A stretch of DNA of 64,000 nucleotides from Aquimonas voraii (GTDB taxonomy: Bacteria > Pseudomonadota > Gammaproteobacteria > Xanthomonadales > Xanthomonadaceae), in NCBI RefSeq assembly GCF_900101825.1, contig NZ_FNAG01000001.1:744001-808000 (forward strand), read 5' to 3'. Below are positions 17,776-32,810 of the stretch, piece by piece. Made by a program: the position numbers and the translations under genes. A model generated the notes under the pieces. The model saw nothing but the letters and a program-made list of their open reading frames with translations, was not told where the DNA came from and ran no database searches. Positions within the stretch are counted from its first letter, which is position 1. Each line of letters opens with the position of its first letter.

Positions 17776-19350
17776 TCAGCGCGGTCCGCGCGGTCCCTTC
17801 GGCGTGCCTTGTGGGCCGCGTCCGCCCGGGCCGTGGCCTTTGGGGCCATGACCACCCGGGCGCGGGCCGCCCGGCTTGCCCGATGGCTTGCCACCCGGTG
17901 ATCCACCGGGGCGTCCACCCGGTGCACCACCCGGACGACCGCCGGGCTTGCCGAACTTCGAGCCGCCGGGGCCACCTGGGCCGCCCGGACCTGCAGGCCG
18001 GCCCGGGCCGCCCGCACGCGCCGGTGCACCCGGGCGCCCGGCGCCCGGACCACCGGGACGACCGGCGGGGCGGTTCTGTGGGCGGGCCGAGGGGCTGGTG
18101 GTGGTCACGCCTTCCGGTACATACCAGCTGCGGAATTCACCGCTGGCGCTGGCGCCACCGGCGGCAGCGGTGTTGCCGCCGCGTCCGCGCGGACCGCCGC
18201 GGCCGCGGGCTTCACCGCCCGGCGCGGTCAGGGTGTTGCCGTAGTTGTCCGGGCGCTTGGCCACGCCGCGCGGGCCGCCGGGCGCACCCGGGCCGGACTT
18301 GAAGCCGCCCGGCTTGCCGCCGGGCTTGCGCTTGCCGCCGGGGCCTGCCGGGCCTCCGGGGCCGCCGCGACCCGGGCCGCGGCCGCGACCGCGCGGGGCG
18401 TCTTCGCGGATGTTGTCGAAGGCGCGCAGCTCACGGCCCTCATCGCCGTAGGCGCCCTGGGTCCAGGCCTTCTGCTCGCGCGCGGCCGGGCGATATTCGC
18501 TGGTCTTGGCGCGACGCTGGCCGATCACCGGCTGCAGGGTGAGGGTCGCCTCGGGCGGCGGCAGGTTCAGGCTGGCGCGCAGGGCGTCCACCTGTTCGGC
18601 CGGCAGCGGCTCGCTCATGCCCCGCTTCAAGAGGCGCGGCAGCTCGACGCTGCCGTAGCGCACGCGCTTCAGGCGGCTGACGGTGAAGCCCACCGCTTCC
18701 CACATGCGGCGCACCTCGCGGTTGCGGCCTTCGTGCAGGACCACGCGGAACCAGGCGTGGCTGTCGCTGGAGCCGATCCGCTCGATCTCGTCGAACTTGG
18801 CCTCGCCGTCCTCGAGCTGCACGCCGCGCTGCAGCTGGCGCACGACGTCGTCGCTCACTTCGCCGTGGATGCGGCAGACGTACTCGCGCTCGACCTCGGT
18901 GCTGGGATGCATCAGCGCGTTGGCCAACTCGCCATCGGTGGTCAGCAGCAGCAGGCCGGTGGTGTTGATGTCGAGCCGGCCGACCGCGATCCAGCGCGCG
19001 TTCTTCAGCTTGGGCAGCTTCTCGAACACGGTGGCGCGGCCTTCGGGGTCGTCGCGGGTGGTCAGCTCGCCCTCGGGCTTGTTGTAGAGCAGCACCTGCA
19101 CCGGCTCGCTCTGGTTGCTGGCGACGAAGGCGCGGCCGTCGAGCTCGACGCGGTCGCCCGAGCCCACGCTGCTGCCGGTCGCGGCGACTTCGCCGTTGAC
19201 CTTCACTTCGCCGCGGGCGATGCGCTCTTCCAGCGCTCGGCGCGAGCCGAGCCCGGCGGTGGCCAGCACCTTGTGCAGGCGCTCTTCGATGCGGGCGGTG
19301 CTGGCGCCTTCGCGCTTCAGCGACAGGACGCGGCGGGGTGTCTCACTCAT
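17776..19350 (-). CDS. rluB: 23S rRNA pseudouridine synthase RluB with long Gly/Pro/Arg tail
   Basis: A 524-residue RsuA-family pseudouridine synthase; RluB modifies U2605 of 23S rRNA in E. coli. An S4 RNA-binding domain (about 20-70) precedes the catalytic domain with the active-site Asp in GRLDINTTGLLLLT. After about residue 285 the protein turns into roughly 240 residues of low complexity dominated by Gly, Pro, Arg, Lys and Ala, with many GGPGG and RPGG units; this basic tail probably contacts RNA. Core enzymes are about 290 residues, so the tail nearly doubles the length. The ATG overlaps the scpB stop by four bases, an arrangement often seen in proteobacteria. Confidence 0.92.
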   Translation of the reverse strand: MSETPRRVLSLKREGASTARIEERLHKVLATAGLGSRRALEERIARGEVKVNGEVAATGSSVGSGDRVELDGRAFVASNQSEPVQVLLYNKPEGELTTRDDPEGRATVFEKLPKLKNARWIAVGRLDINTTGLLLLTTDGELANALMHPSTEVEREYVCRIHGEVSDDVVRQLQRGVQLEDGEAKFDEIERIGSSDSHAWFRVVLHEGRNREVRRMWEAVGFTVSRLKRVRYGSVELPRLLKRGMSEPLPAEQVDALRASLNLPPPEATLTLQPVIGQRRAKTSEYRPAAREQKAWTQGAYGDEGRELRAFDNIREDAPRGRGRGPGRGGPGGPAGPGGKRKPGGKPGGFKSGPGAPGGPRGVAKRPDNYGNTLTAPGGEARGRGGPRGRGGNTAAAGGASASGEFRSWYVPEGVTTTSPSARPQNRPAGRPGGPGAGRPGAPARAGGPGRPAGPGGPGGPGGSKFGKPGGRPGGAPGGRPGGSPGGKPSGKPGGPRPGGHGPKGHGPGGRGPQGTPKGPRGPR

Positions 19351-20318
19351 GGAATCTGCTCCGGCGAAGTCTCGGACTCGCCCGTGGGGTCGGTGGTATC
19401 TGCGGTGTCGGCTGCCACGCGCTGCTCGTCGAGGCGCGTCGCGGTGTCGAGGTCGTTTTCGTAGGCATCGGCGTGCTGGGCGCCGTCGATGCTGTCGGGG
19501 TCGGCGAGGGCGGGCGCGGCCTCGTCGTTTCCAGCGGATGGCTCTGCGTCGGCAGCGATCAACCCGGCTGCGGATGCGTGGGTGTCGACGTCGTCGGCAG
19601 CGGCACCGTCATCGGTATGGGCCGCAGTCTGCACGTCCGCATCTGCATCCGCATTTGGCTCGGTGGCAGCGGCAGCGGTATCGGTGCCATCCGCGTCCTG
19701 ACCCTCGGCAGCATCACCGGCAGCGCCCGCGATGGCGGGCAGCGCAGCCTTTGCGCGCGCGCCATCGAAGTCCAGCTCGGGCTCGATGTCAGGAAGCTCC
19801 TGCAGGTCCGACAGCGGCGGCAGCTGGTCGAGACTCTTGAGGTTGAAGTAGTCGAGGAAGGCGCGGGTCGTGCCGAACAGGGCCGGCTTGCCGGGCACGT
19901 CGCGGTGGCCGACCACGCGGATCCACTCGCGCTCCTCCAGCGTGCGGATGATCTGGCTGTTGACCGCGACACCGCGGATGGCCTCGATCTCGCCGCGGGT
20001 GATCGGCTGGCGATAGGCAATGAGTGCCAGCGTTTCGAGCAGGGCACGCGAATAGCGCGCAGGCTTCTCGGCCCACAGGCGCGAGATGTGCGGATAGATC
20101 TCGGCGCGCACCTGGTAGCGGAAGCCGGAAGCCACCTCGACCAGTTCAACGCCGCGGCTGGCGCTGTCTTCCTGCAGGGCGAGCAGGGCGCGGCGGAGAT
20201 CATCGGCGGGCGGCGCTTCGCCCTCGCCGAACAGGTCGGTGAGCTGGGCCACCGTCAGCGGCTGCGGGGCCGCGAGCAGGGCGGCTTCGAGGATGCGCTT
20301 GAGCAGATCGAAGTCCAT
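19347..20318 (-). CDS. scpB: Segregation and condensation protein B
   Basis: A 323-residue ScpB (kleisin-interacting winged-helix dimer), partner of ScpA and SMC in chromosome compaction and segregation. The two winged-helix domains occupy residues about 1-185, with the conserved ALLETLALIAYRQPITRGEIEAIRGV segment split here as ALLETLALIAYRQPI and TRGEIEAIRGV. The last 125 residues are an acidic Ala/Asp/Glu/Thr-rich disordered tail not needed in shorter relatives. The ATG at 20318 gives the family N-terminus MDFDLLKRILEAAL. It sits seven bases after scpA and overlaps rluB. Confidence 0.93.
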   Translation of the reverse strand: MDFDLLKRILEAALLAAPQPLTVAQLTDLFGEGEAPPADDLRRALLALQEDSASRGVELVEVASGFRYQVRAEIYPHISRLWAEKPARYSRALLETLALIAYRQPITRGEIEAIRGVAVNSQIIRTLEEREWIRVVGHRDVPGKPALFGTTRAFLDYFNLKSLDQLPPLSDLQELPDIEPELDFDGARAKAALPAIAGAAGDAAEGQDADGTDTAAAATEPNADADADVQTAAHTDDGAAADDVDTHASAAGLIAADAEPSAGNDEAAPALADPDSIDGAQHADAYENDLDTATRLDEQRVAADTADTTDPTGESETSPEQIP

Positions 20319-20325
20319 GCGTGGG

Positions 20326-21378
20326 CTAGGGCTCCTCGGTGCGATGGTGGGCGGGCGCAGCCGGCAGTGCATCGGCGTCGCCGGGCTCGGTGGCCGTGGT
20401 CGTGGCCGCGAGGCCGGCCGGCACTGGCGGCGCAAGGGCGTCCTCGGCGAACGCGCCCTCGCCGGCCTCGTCAAGATCGCTGCCGTCGCTGCTCGGCTGT
20501 GACGCTTCCAGCGCGTCTTCGGCGGCCTCGGTCGAGGCGCCGAGCGCGCGCACGAAGATCGGCGCCAGCGGGGCTTCCTGGACGATCTCGATGAGCATTT
20601 CCTTGGCCAGTTCCAGCATGGCGAGGAAGCTGACCACCACGCCCAGGCGGCCTTCCTCGGCGCGGAACAGCTCGACGAAGGAGACGAAGCGGCCGTGCGA
20701 CAGGCGCTCCAGGTGTTCGCCCATGCGCGCGCGCACGCTCAGCGCCTCGCGGCGGATGTTGTGGTGGCTGAACAGCTCGGCGCGCTTCAGCACGTCGCGC
20801 AGGGCCAGCAGCATCTCGCGCAGGTCGACGGGCGGCGGCAGGCGCACGGTGGTGCGGTCGCCGGTGTGGGCGTGCACCACCTGGGTGTCGCGTTCGATGC
20901 GGGGCAGGGCATCGATGTCCTGCGCGGCCTGGCGGAAGCGCTCGTACTCCTGCAGGCGCCGCACCAGCTCGGCGCGCGGGTCTTCCTCTTCGCCCTCGGC
21001 GCTGGGCGGGCGCGGAAGCAGCAGGCGCGACTTGATCTCGGCCAGGATCGCGGCCATCACCAGATACTCCGCGGCCAGCTCGAGCTTGATGTCCTGCATC
21101 AGGCCGATGTAGTCGATGTACTGGCGGGTGATTTCGGCAACCGGGATGTCGAGGATGTCGAGGTTCTGCCGGCGGATCAGGTAGAGCAGCAGATCCAGCG
21201 GGCCTTCGAAGGCGTCGAGGATGACCTCCAGCGCGTCCGGCGGGATGTAGAGATCCTGCGGGATCTGCAGCACCGGCTGGCCGCGCACCATCGCCAGCGG
21301 CATTTCCTGCTGCTGGGGCGGGCCGCTGGGCGACGGGCTTGCGCTGGTGTCGGCGGTTGGCGCCGATTCAACGGACAT
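20326..21378 (-). CDS. scpA: Segregation and condensation protein A
   Basis: A kleisin of about 350 residues that bridges the two heads of an SMC dimer. Its N-terminal domain contains the hallmark FEGPLDLLLYLIRRQNLDILDIPVAEIT (in two pieces here: FEGPLDLLLYLI and RRQNLDILDIPVAEI), and the C-terminal winged-helix region is present before an acidic Ala/Asp-rich tail. About 50 residues of low-complexity Ser/Pro/Gln precede the domain. The start is uncertain: ATG 21378 (MSVESAP) is preferred, ATG 21405 is also possible. First gene of scpA-scpB-rluB. The SMC partner lies 2.5 kb away on the other strand. Confidence 0.92.
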   Translation of the reverse strand: MSVESAPTADTSASPSPSGPPQQQEMPLAMVRGQPVLQIPQDLYIPPDALEVILDAFEGPLDLLLYLIRRQNLDILDIPVAEITRQYIDYIGLMQDIKLELAAEYLVMAAILAEIKSRLLLPRPPSAEGEEEDPRAELVRRLQEYERFRQAAQDIDALPRIERDTQVVHAHTGDRTTVRLPPPVDLREMLLALRDVLKRAELFSHHNIRREALSVRARMGEHLERLSHGRFVSFVELFRAEEGRLGVVVSFLAMLELAKEMLIEIVQEAPLAPIFVRALGASTEAAEDALEASQPSSDGSDLDEAGEGAFAEDALAPPVPAGLAATTTATEPGDADALPAAPAHHRTEEP

Positions 21379-21649
21379 CTTCTCGATGGATCCTGCTGAC
21401 TGCATGGCGCGCTGCGCGCCTTGGCGGTGTGTCGGCACCGGGCTGTCTCGGCCGGGCGGACTTTCGGGGCGGCCGGCTCACGATTCCTGAGGATCGCGGC
21501 GAACCCGCCCAAGGTGCTTGCGGCGGCCCTGACCGCCTGCGGCCGTCCCCTCGGCCGGGCGAGGCGCGATGGCCTCGTCGGGTGCCAGCGTCCCGTTCAG
21601 CGCGTTCGCGCGCTGGATGCCAATCGGGAGCACTGGCGAAGGCTTCGCT

Positions 21650-22285
21650 TCAAGCGTCGAGGAAGTCGACCGGGCCCGCGCCTTCGCGCACCAGCACCGG
21701 TACTTCGCCCGACAAATCCACGACACTGGTCGGCCCGGGAGGGCAATCCCCGGAATCCAGCATGAGGTCGACATGACGCAGGACATGTTCGGCCACTTCG
21801 AAAGCGTCCTGACGGTCAGGTGAGGCCTCGGACGCTTCCGCCGAGAGCTCCAGACTGGTCGAGAGCAGGGGCGATCCCCAGGCTTCGAGTAGGGCCTGCA
21901 GCACCGGGTGGTCCGGAATGCGGCAGCCGATGACCTTGCGCTTGGCCTGCTTGAACCGCCGTGGCAGTTCCGAAGAAACCGGGAGGATGAAGGTGTAGGG
22001 CCCGGGAACCAGGGGCTTGACGATGCGGAAGGCACTGTCGTCGAGCTTGGCCATCCGGCCGACTTCGCTCAGGCGGGCGCAGAGTAAGGTGAAAGGATGC
22101 TTGCTGTCCAGCCCGCGCAGCTTCTGCACGCGCTCCTCGGCGCGCACCGCATCGATGGCCCAGGTGAACAGATAGCCCGCGTCCGAAGGCGCCACCAGCA
22201 GGCTGCCGCGGTTGAGCGCGTCCACCGCGCGCTGGATCTGGCGCGGCTGCGGGCTCACGGGATGGATTTCGATGCGATCGCCCAT
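21650..22285 (-). CDS. YciO/Sua5/YrdC family protein
   Basis: A 211-residue YrdC-domain protein. The family includes L-threonylcarbamoyladenylate synthase, which makes the precursor of the t6A base at position 37 of ANN-decoding tRNAs. Conserved strands and loops are seen (APSDAGY, KHPFTLLC, PGPYTFILP, GCRIPDHP), but the nucleotide loop reads SDAGY instead of the PTDTVYG type, placing it with the YciO branch, whose own activity is weak or unclear. TGGAG nine to ten bases upstream fixes the ATG. Probably same transcription unit as scpA, 271 bases downstream, although that gap could contain a promoter. Confidence 0.85.
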   Translation of the reverse strand: MGDRIEIHPVSPQPRQIQRAVDALNRGSLLVAPSDAGYLFTWAIDAVRAEERVQKLRGLDSKHPFTLLCARLSEVGRMAKLDDSAFRIVKPLVPGPYTFILPVSSELPRRFKQAKRKVIGCRIPDHPVLQALLEAWGSPLLSTSLELSAEASEASPDRQDAFEVAEHVLRHVDLMLDSGDCPPGPTSVVDLSGEVPVLVREGAGPVDFLDA

Positions 22286-22341
22286 GGGGCTCCAGTGTCG
22301 AAGGCGCGCCCGCGCTGGCGCCCGGGCGCATGGCGGGGCGT

Positions 22342-22370
22342 TTGAGGGGGCTTGGGTGAGCGCATATGAT
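22342..22370 (+). promoter_or_regulatory. Sigma70-type promoter for the yciI-like/bolA/ppiC/smc operon
   Basis: TTGAGG at 22342-22347 and TATGAT at 22365-22370, separated by an ideal 17 bases. Transcription would begin near 22377, about 100 bases before the first start codon. The 189-base gap between the divergent YciO-type gene and this operon contains no gene. Confidence 0.65.
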
Positions 22371-22474
22371 GCGCGGTCCACGCCGGGCCCGGATAGCCCC
22401 GCGCTTCTTCCGCCCTGCGGGCCGCCGCCGGGGCTCGCCCCGACCGATCTCCCAAGCACCGCGAGGACCGCGCC

Positions 22475-22774
22475 ATGTGGTACCTGATCATTGGCTGTGA
22501 CGCGCCTGAATCCCTGGCCAAGCGGCTGGAGGCGCGCCCCGCCCATCTCGCCCGTCTGCACGCCCTCCGCGACGCCGGGCGCTTGAAGCTGGCTGGACCG
22601 CTGCCGGCCATCGATGCCGAGGATCCGGGCGAAGCCGGCTTCGTCGGCTCCGCTATCGTGGCCGAATTCGAGGACTTCGCCGCTGCTCGCGACTGGGCCC
22701 AGGCGGATCCCTACTTCGAGGCCGGCGTCTACGAATCGGTGCAGGTGCTTCCCTTCCGTCCGGTGCTGCCATGA
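22475..22774 (+). CDS. YciI-like protein
   Basis: A 99-residue YciI-family protein with the typical start MWYLIIGCD, the R-P-x-H-L segment around residue 22, and the C-terminal DPYFEAGVYESVQVLPF motif. These small alpha/beta-barrel proteins contain a conserved His/Asp pair; their cellular job is unclear, and in some actinobacterial members the domain is linked to chlorinated catechol degradation or sigma factor systems. GAGGA precedes the ATG by eight bases. The stop overlaps the bolA start by four bases. Confidence 0.85.
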   Translation: MWYLIIGCDAPESLAKRLEARPAHLARLHALRDAGRLKLAGPLPAIDAEDPGEAGFVGSAIVAEFEDFAAARDWAQADPYFEAGVYESVQVLPFRPVLP

Positions 22775-23043
22775 CCGCACGCGTCGATGCCATCCGCGCG
22801 GCCCTGGCCGCGCTCGAGCCCAGCCTGCTCGAAGTCCACGATGACAGCCACAAGCATGTCGGCCACGAGGGCGCGCGCGACGGTCGCGGGCACTTCTCGC
22901 TGCTGATCGTGAGCCCGAAGTTCTCGGGCCTGAACGCCATTGCCCGCCATCGCGCCGTCTACGAGGCGGTGGGCAGCCTGATGCAGACCGATATCCACGC
23001 GCTGTCCATGCGCGCCTATGCCCCCGAGGAGTTCCAGGGATGA
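22771..23043 (+). CDS. BolA family protein
   Basis: A 90-residue BolA-family protein. It has the helix-turn KFSGLNAIARHRAVYEAVG and the conserved C-terminal IHALSMRAYAPEE. BolA proteins pair with monothiol glutaredoxins and handle iron-sulfur clusters, and some bind DNA. The two conserved histidines (in HFSL and IHAL) are present. Overlaps its neighbours on both sides by four bases (ATGA), so translation of yciI-like, bolA and the isomerase gene is coupled. Confidence 0.92.
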   Translation: MTARVDAIRAALAALEPSLLEVHDDSHKHVGHEGARDGRGHFSLLIVSPKFSGLNAIARHRAVYEAVGSLMQTDIHALSMRAYAPEEFQG

Positions 23044-23903
23044 GTGCAGTCCGTGTTCGTCTGATGGCCGTCGGCCTGTGCTGTGCGCTGCTGGCGGCCT
23101 GCGGGGGGGGGCAGGTCGCCACCGAGGCGGGCACCGCCCAGGTGCTGCAGGGGGCGCCGCAGGGCCCGATGGTCGCCGTGGTCAACGGTGAGAGCGTGAC
23201 CCAGCCGGTGTTCGAGACTTTCGCCCGTGGCCTTGGCCTCGACACCGCCCAGCCGGAGCAGCGCCAGCAGGCGCTGGATCGGCTGATCGAAAGCCTGCTG
23301 CTGGCCCAGACCGGACTCTCCGGCAGCGACGCTGGCGCGGATTCGCTCAAGTCCGAATTGGCCCTGGGTCGCATGCAGGTGCTGGCGGCCCACCAGTTGA
23401 AGGCGCTGCGCGCCGAGGCCCGGATCAGCGAGCAGCAGCTGCGCGACTACTACGCCCGCGAAGTCGAACGTACTGGACAGGTCGAGTACCAGGCCCAGCA
23501 CATCCTGTATGCCGACCAGGCTGCGGCGGTGGCGGCGCTGGCCGAGGCGCGGGCGCCGGGCGCCGACTTCGAGGCCCTGATGCAGAAGCATGCGGCCACC
23601 GCCGTGCAGGCCCGCGATCTCGGTTGGGCCAATCGCACCCAGACCCCGCCGGAGTTCGCCGAAGTGCTGGCCCAGTTGGCCGACGGTGAGGTTGCCCCGG
23701 TGGTGGTGCAGACCCGTTTCGGCTACCACGTGCTGCGCCGCGCCGGCAGCCGGCCTTACCAGCCGCCGGCCTTCGAGCAGGTGCGCGCAGGCATCGAGCA
23801 GCAGCTGCAGCAGCAGGCGATCGCCGAGCGCGTGCGTGCGCTGCGCGCAGCGGCGCAGATCACCGCACCCGGCGCCAGCGCGTCGGCGTCGCAGGCCCAG
23901 TAG
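23040..23903 (+). CDS. PpiC-type peptidylprolyl isomerase lipoprotein
   Basis: A 287-residue parvulin-type isomerase that would help fold exported proteins. A lipoprotein signal ends at LLAAC with Cys21, so the mature protein is membrane-anchored in the periplasm. A SurA-like N-terminal helical region (about 45-145) precedes the PpiC domain (about 150-240, with QHILYAD, DLGW and TRFGYHVLR). The three codons after Cys21 are GGG GGG GGG, making a run of nine G at 23103-23111. Between bolA and smc this type of gene is an odd but stable companion, coupled to bolA by a four-base overlap; smc begins 23 bases later. Confidence 0.88.
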   Translation: MSAVRVRLMAVGLCCALLAACGGGQVATEAGTAQVLQGAPQGPMVAVVNGESVTQPVFETFARGLGLDTAQPEQRQQALDRLIESLLLAQTGLSGSDAGADSLKSELALGRMQVLAAHQLKALRAEARISEQQLRDYYAREVERTGQVEYQAQHILYADQAAAVAALAEARAPGADFEALMQKHAATAVQARDLGWANRTQTPPEFAEVLAQLADGEVAPVVVQTRFGYHVLRRAGSRPYQPPAFEQVRAGIEQQLQQQAIAERVRALRAAAQITAPGASASASQAQ

Positions 23904-23926
23904 GCCACGCCAGAGGAACGCACCGG

Positions 23927-29825
<5,899 letters not shown>

Positions 29826-29920
29826 GACTGCGCTGGCGGGTCAGATCCCGCTTGCGCCCCATCGCGCGCTTGGCGACCATTGGCGCGCATTCGCTCCGCA
29901 TTCCTTCGAAGAGGCAACCC

Positions 29921-30307
29921 ATGAAACTCGGCACCCGTCAGCGCGGCATCACCCTCCTGGGCTTCATCGTGGTGCTGGCCGTGGTCGGCTTCTTCGCCTT
30001 CCTGGCGATGCGTCTGTTCCCGGTCTATTCCGAGTACTACTCGGTGGTCTCCGCCATGAAGGGTCTGCAGGCCGAGCCCGGCATCGCCACGCAGACCCCG
30101 GAAAAGATCCGCAGCCTGCTCAACAACCGCTTCTACATTTCCTATGTTGAGTCGGTGAAGCCGAATCACGTCAAGATCACCCGCTCGGGCAACGGCTACA
30201 ACCTCAACATCAAGTACGAGGTGCGCCGTCCCATGGCCTACAACATCGACTTCGTCGCCAAGTTCGACAAGACGGTCGAGCTGTCGCGGCAGGGTGCCGT
30301 CGATTGA
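29921..30307 (+). CDS. DUF4845 pilin-like membrane protein
   Basis: A 128-residue protein of the DUF4845 family: a positive N-terminus ([15 protein letters not shown]), one transmembrane helix at about 10-30, and a small periplasmic domain. The start resembles type IV pilin leaders, but the GxxxxE processing site is not present. Family members typically lie between lepB and rnc, and this one is directly before rnc, though lepA and lepB are absent upstream. GAAGAGG about ten bases before the ATG supports the start. Function unknown. Confidence 0.85.
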   Translation: MKLGTRQRGITLLGFIVVLAVVGFFAFLAMRLFPVYSEYYSVVSAMKGLQAEPGIATQTPEKIRSLLNNRFYISYVESVKPNHVKITRSGNGYNLNIKYEVRRPMAYNIDFVAKFDKTVELSRQGAVD

Positions 30308-30323
30308 TCCAGTGCCGCGCATC

Positions 30324-31001
30324 ATGAGTTCGGCGCTGGGCCATGCCTTCGCCGACCCGGCCCTGCTGCAGCAGGCGCTGACCCATCGCAGCGCCGGCGG
30401 CCGCAACAACGAGCGCTTCGAGTTTCTCGGCGACGCCCTGCTCAGCGTGGTGGTCGCCGAGGCCCTGTTCCACCGTTTCCCCAAGGCCGACGAAGGCGCG
30501 CTCACCCGCGCGCGCTCGCAGCTGGTGCGCGAGCCACAGTTGGCCGAACTGGCACGCCGCCATCAGCTGGGCGATCGCCTGATCCTCGGCCAGGGTGAAC
30601 TGAAGAGCGGTGGCTTCCGGCGCGAGTCGATCCTTGCCGATGCGGTCGAGGCGATCATCGGCGCCATCCATCTCGATGCGGGTTTCGAGGTCTGCCGGGC
30701 GCGGGTGCTGGCCCTGTTCGAGCCGCTGATCACGGCCCTGCCGCCGGGCTTGAAGGCGGAGAAGGATCCGAAAACCCGGCTGCAGGAATGGCTGCAGGCG
30801 CGCCAGCTGGGCCTGCCCGAGTACCGTTTGATCGAAGCGCGCGGTGACGACCACGACAAGCAGTTCGAAGTCCTTTGCCGCGTCGACAGCCACGATATCG
30901 AAGCCCGCGCCACCGCCGGTGCGCGCCGCGAAGCCGAACAGCAGGCCGCCGCCGAGGTGCTGGCCGCCCTGCTTGCCGCATCCACCAAGGAATCCGCATG
31001 A
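30324..31001 (+). CDS. rnc: Ribonuclease III
   Basis: A 225-residue dsRNA-specific endonuclease that processes rRNA precursors and some mRNAs. The signature [12 protein letters not shown] (residues 29-40) with catalytic E33 and D37, the second acidic motif [14 protein letters not shown] and the C-terminal dsRNA-binding domain (about 153-222) are all present. ATG 30324 is preferred; GTG 30312 would add four residues. It is 16 bases behind the DUF4845 gene and overlaps era by four bases. In E. coli RNase III controls its own operon by cleaving the leader. Confidence 0.95.
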   Translation: MSSALGHAFADPALLQQALTHRSAGGRNNERFEFLGDALLSVVVAEALFHRFPKADEGALTRARSQLVREPQLAELARRHQLGDRLILGQGELKSGGFRRESILADAVEAIIGAIHLDAGFEVCRARVLALFEPLITALPPGLKAEKDPKTRLQEWLQARQLGLPEYRLIEARGDDHDKQFEVLCRVDSHDIEARATAGARREAEQQAAAEVLAALLAASTKESA

Positions 31002-31912
31002 ACACCCCTGACAGCGCCGCCGCCGGCGGTTTCCGCGTCGGCCACGTGGCCGTGGTCGGCCGCCCGAACGTCGGCAAGTCCACCCTCATCAACTCGCTCG
31101 TGGGCTTTCGCGTCAGCATCGTTTCGCGCCGCCCGCAGACCACGCGCCACCGCATCCTCGGCATCAGCACCTTCGAGGGCGGGCAGATCGTCTACGTCGA
31201 TACGCCTGGCCTGCACGGCAAGGAGCCGCGCGCGATCAACCGCTACATGAACCGCGCCGCCCGCGGTGCGCTGTCCGAGGTGCAGATCGGCGTGCTGGTC
31301 GTCGAAGCCGGCGCCTGGCGCGAGGACGACGAGCGTGCCTACAAGGCCCTGGTCGAGGCGGGTGTGCCGCGCGTGCTGGTGATCAACAAGGTCGACAAGC
31401 TGAAGGACAAGGGCGCGCTGCTGCCCTTCATCCAGCAGGTCATGAAGGACCACGATTTCATCGAGGTGGTCCCGCTGTCGGCGCAGAAGCGCAAGGGCCT
31501 GGAGGTGCTGCAGAAGGTGCTGCTGAAGCACCTGCCCGAGGGCGAGCCGCTGTTCGAGGAAGACCAGGTCACCGACCGCAGCGAACGCTTCCTCTGCGCC
31601 GAGCTGATCCGCGAGCAGCTGATGCGCAAGCTGGGCGATGAGCTTCCCTACGCCACCAGCGTCGAGATCGAGAACTGGGAAGAAGACGGGCGGATGGCAC
31701 GGATTGCTGCGGTGATCTGGGTCGAGCGTGACGGCCAGAAGGCCATCGTGATCGGCGCCGGCGGCGAGCAGCTGCGGCAGATCGGCATGGACGCGCGCAT
31801 TGCCATGGAGCGACTGCTCGACCGCAAGGTCTTCCTGCAGCTGTGGTGCAAGGTCCGCGAGGGCTGGAGCGACGACGAGCAGGTCCTGCAGCGCTTCGGC
31901 TACACCGAGTAA
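30998..31912 (+). CDS. era: GTPase Era
   Basis: A 304-residue ribosome assembly GTPase that binds the 3' end of 16S rRNA. G1 [10 protein letters not shown]3 DTPG, G4 NKVD and the KH domain (about 210-290, with [13 protein letters not shown]) are intact. Overlaps rnc by four bases and is followed four bases later by recO, the classic rnc-era-recO operon. Confidence 0.97.
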   Translation: MNTPDSAAAGGFRVGHVAVVGRPNVGKSTLINSLVGFRVSIVSRRPQTTRHRILGISTFEGGQIVYVDTPGLHGKEPRAINRYMNRAARGALSEVQIGVLVVEAGAWREDDERAYKALVEAGVPRVLVINKVDKLKDKGALLPFIQQVMKDHDFIEVVPLSAQKRKGLEVLQKVLLKHLPEGEPLFEEDQVTDRSERFLCAELIREQLMRKLGDELPYATSVEIENWEEDGRMARIAAVIWVERDGQKAIVIGAGGEQLRQIGMDARIAMERLLDRKVFLQLWCKVREGWSDDEQVLQRFGYTE

Positions 31913-31916
31913 TCGC

Positions 31917-32648
31917 GTGTCGCGCAGCGGCAGCCCCGGCCCGCGTGTCGAAGGCGAGCCCGCCTACGTGCTGCATGCCCGACCGTTCCGCGAGACCAGC
32001 CAGCTGCTGGAAGTGTTCAGCGCCGGCCACGGCCGCATGGGCCTGTTGGCGCGCGGCGCCAAGGGCGGCAAGGGCGGGGGGCGCGCGGCCCTGCTGCAGC
32101 CCTTTTCGCCGCTGATCCTGTGCTGGCAAGGCCGCGGCGAGCTGCCGCAGCTGGTCGACGCCGAGCCCGCGGGGCCTTCGCCACGCCTGCTCGGCGATGC
32201 GCTGATGGCAGGCTTCTACGCCAATGAGTTGCTGGTGCAACTCCTGAACCGTGGCGAGGCCCATCCCGCCTTGTTCGCTCGCTATGCGCTGCTGCTCTCA
32301 CAGCTGGCGGCGGGCGATCTGGCGTGGCCGCTGCGCTGCTTCGAGCGCGATCTGCTCATGGCGATCGGCTTCGAGCTGCCGCTGGAGGCCGACCACGCCG
32401 GCCAGCCGATCGAGCCTGCAGCGCGCTACCGCTGGCTGGGCGAGGCCGGCGCGCTGCGTCTCGGTATTGCCGAGCAGGCAGGGATTGCGGGCGCCGCGCT
32501 GCTCGCGCTGCGCGGCGACGAGGCGCCGCCTGAAGCTCTGCTGCCGCCGCTGCGCCGCCTGCTGCGCGAGGAACTGAAGCGCCATCTGCACGGACGCAGC
32601 CTGCGCAGCTGGGGCCTGCTGGCCGAGTTCGAGGCCCTGCGTAGCTGA
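31917..32648 (+). CDS. recO: DNA repair protein RecO
   Basis: A 243-residue RecO, which with RecR loads RecA on SSB-coated single strands. The N-terminal OB fold begins AYVLHARPFRETSQLLEVFS; the helical C-terminal domain follows. The zinc-binding cysteines seen in some RecO proteins are absent, as is common in proteobacteria. The start is GTG at 31917, four bases after the era stop. Confidence 0.92.
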   Translation: MSRSGSPGPRVEGEPAYVLHARPFRETSQLLEVFSAGHGRMGLLARGAKGGKGGGRAALLQPFSPLILCWQGRGELPQLVDAEPAGPSPRLLGDALMAGFYANELLVQLLNRGEAHPALFARYALLLSQLAAGDLAWPLRCFERDLLMAIGFELPLEADHAGQPIEPAARYRWLGEAGALRLGIAEQAGIAGAALLALRGDEAPPEALLPPLRRLLREELKRHLHGRSLRSWGLLAEFEALRS

Positions 32649-32701
32649 GCGCGCATCGACGTCTTCTTGCGTGAACGGGATTCGACGACGGTCACCGCTG
32701 C

Positions 32702-32764
32702 GTGTTCGAACACATCCAAGCCTCAGCCCGAAGCGTGGTGTGTGATCGCCAAGGCATCGCCTTG
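32702..32764. other. Palindromes between recO and the REC-HPt gene
   Basis: Two inverted repeats lie in the 162-base convergent gap: the perfect 12-base palindrome GTGTTCGAACAC at 32702-32713, and CAAGGC-ATC-GCCTTG at 32750-32764. The second could be a weak terminator hairpin; the first is too perfect and short for that and may bind a protein. Confidence 0.4.
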
Positions 32765-32810
32765 ATCGGTGCCTCCGGCTCTGCGCGCCAGTCGCCGGCG
32801 GACCCCGTCC

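Noticed and set aside
17776-18500. Collagen-like repeats in the RluB tail
   Set aside because: Gly occurs often but not strictly at every third residue; it is better described as low complexity.
32690-32730. A TTCGAA-containing stretch resembling a tRNA T-arm
   Set aside because: Stem bases do not pair in the T-arm manner and no acceptor or anticodon arm can be drawn; it is a 12-base palindrome.
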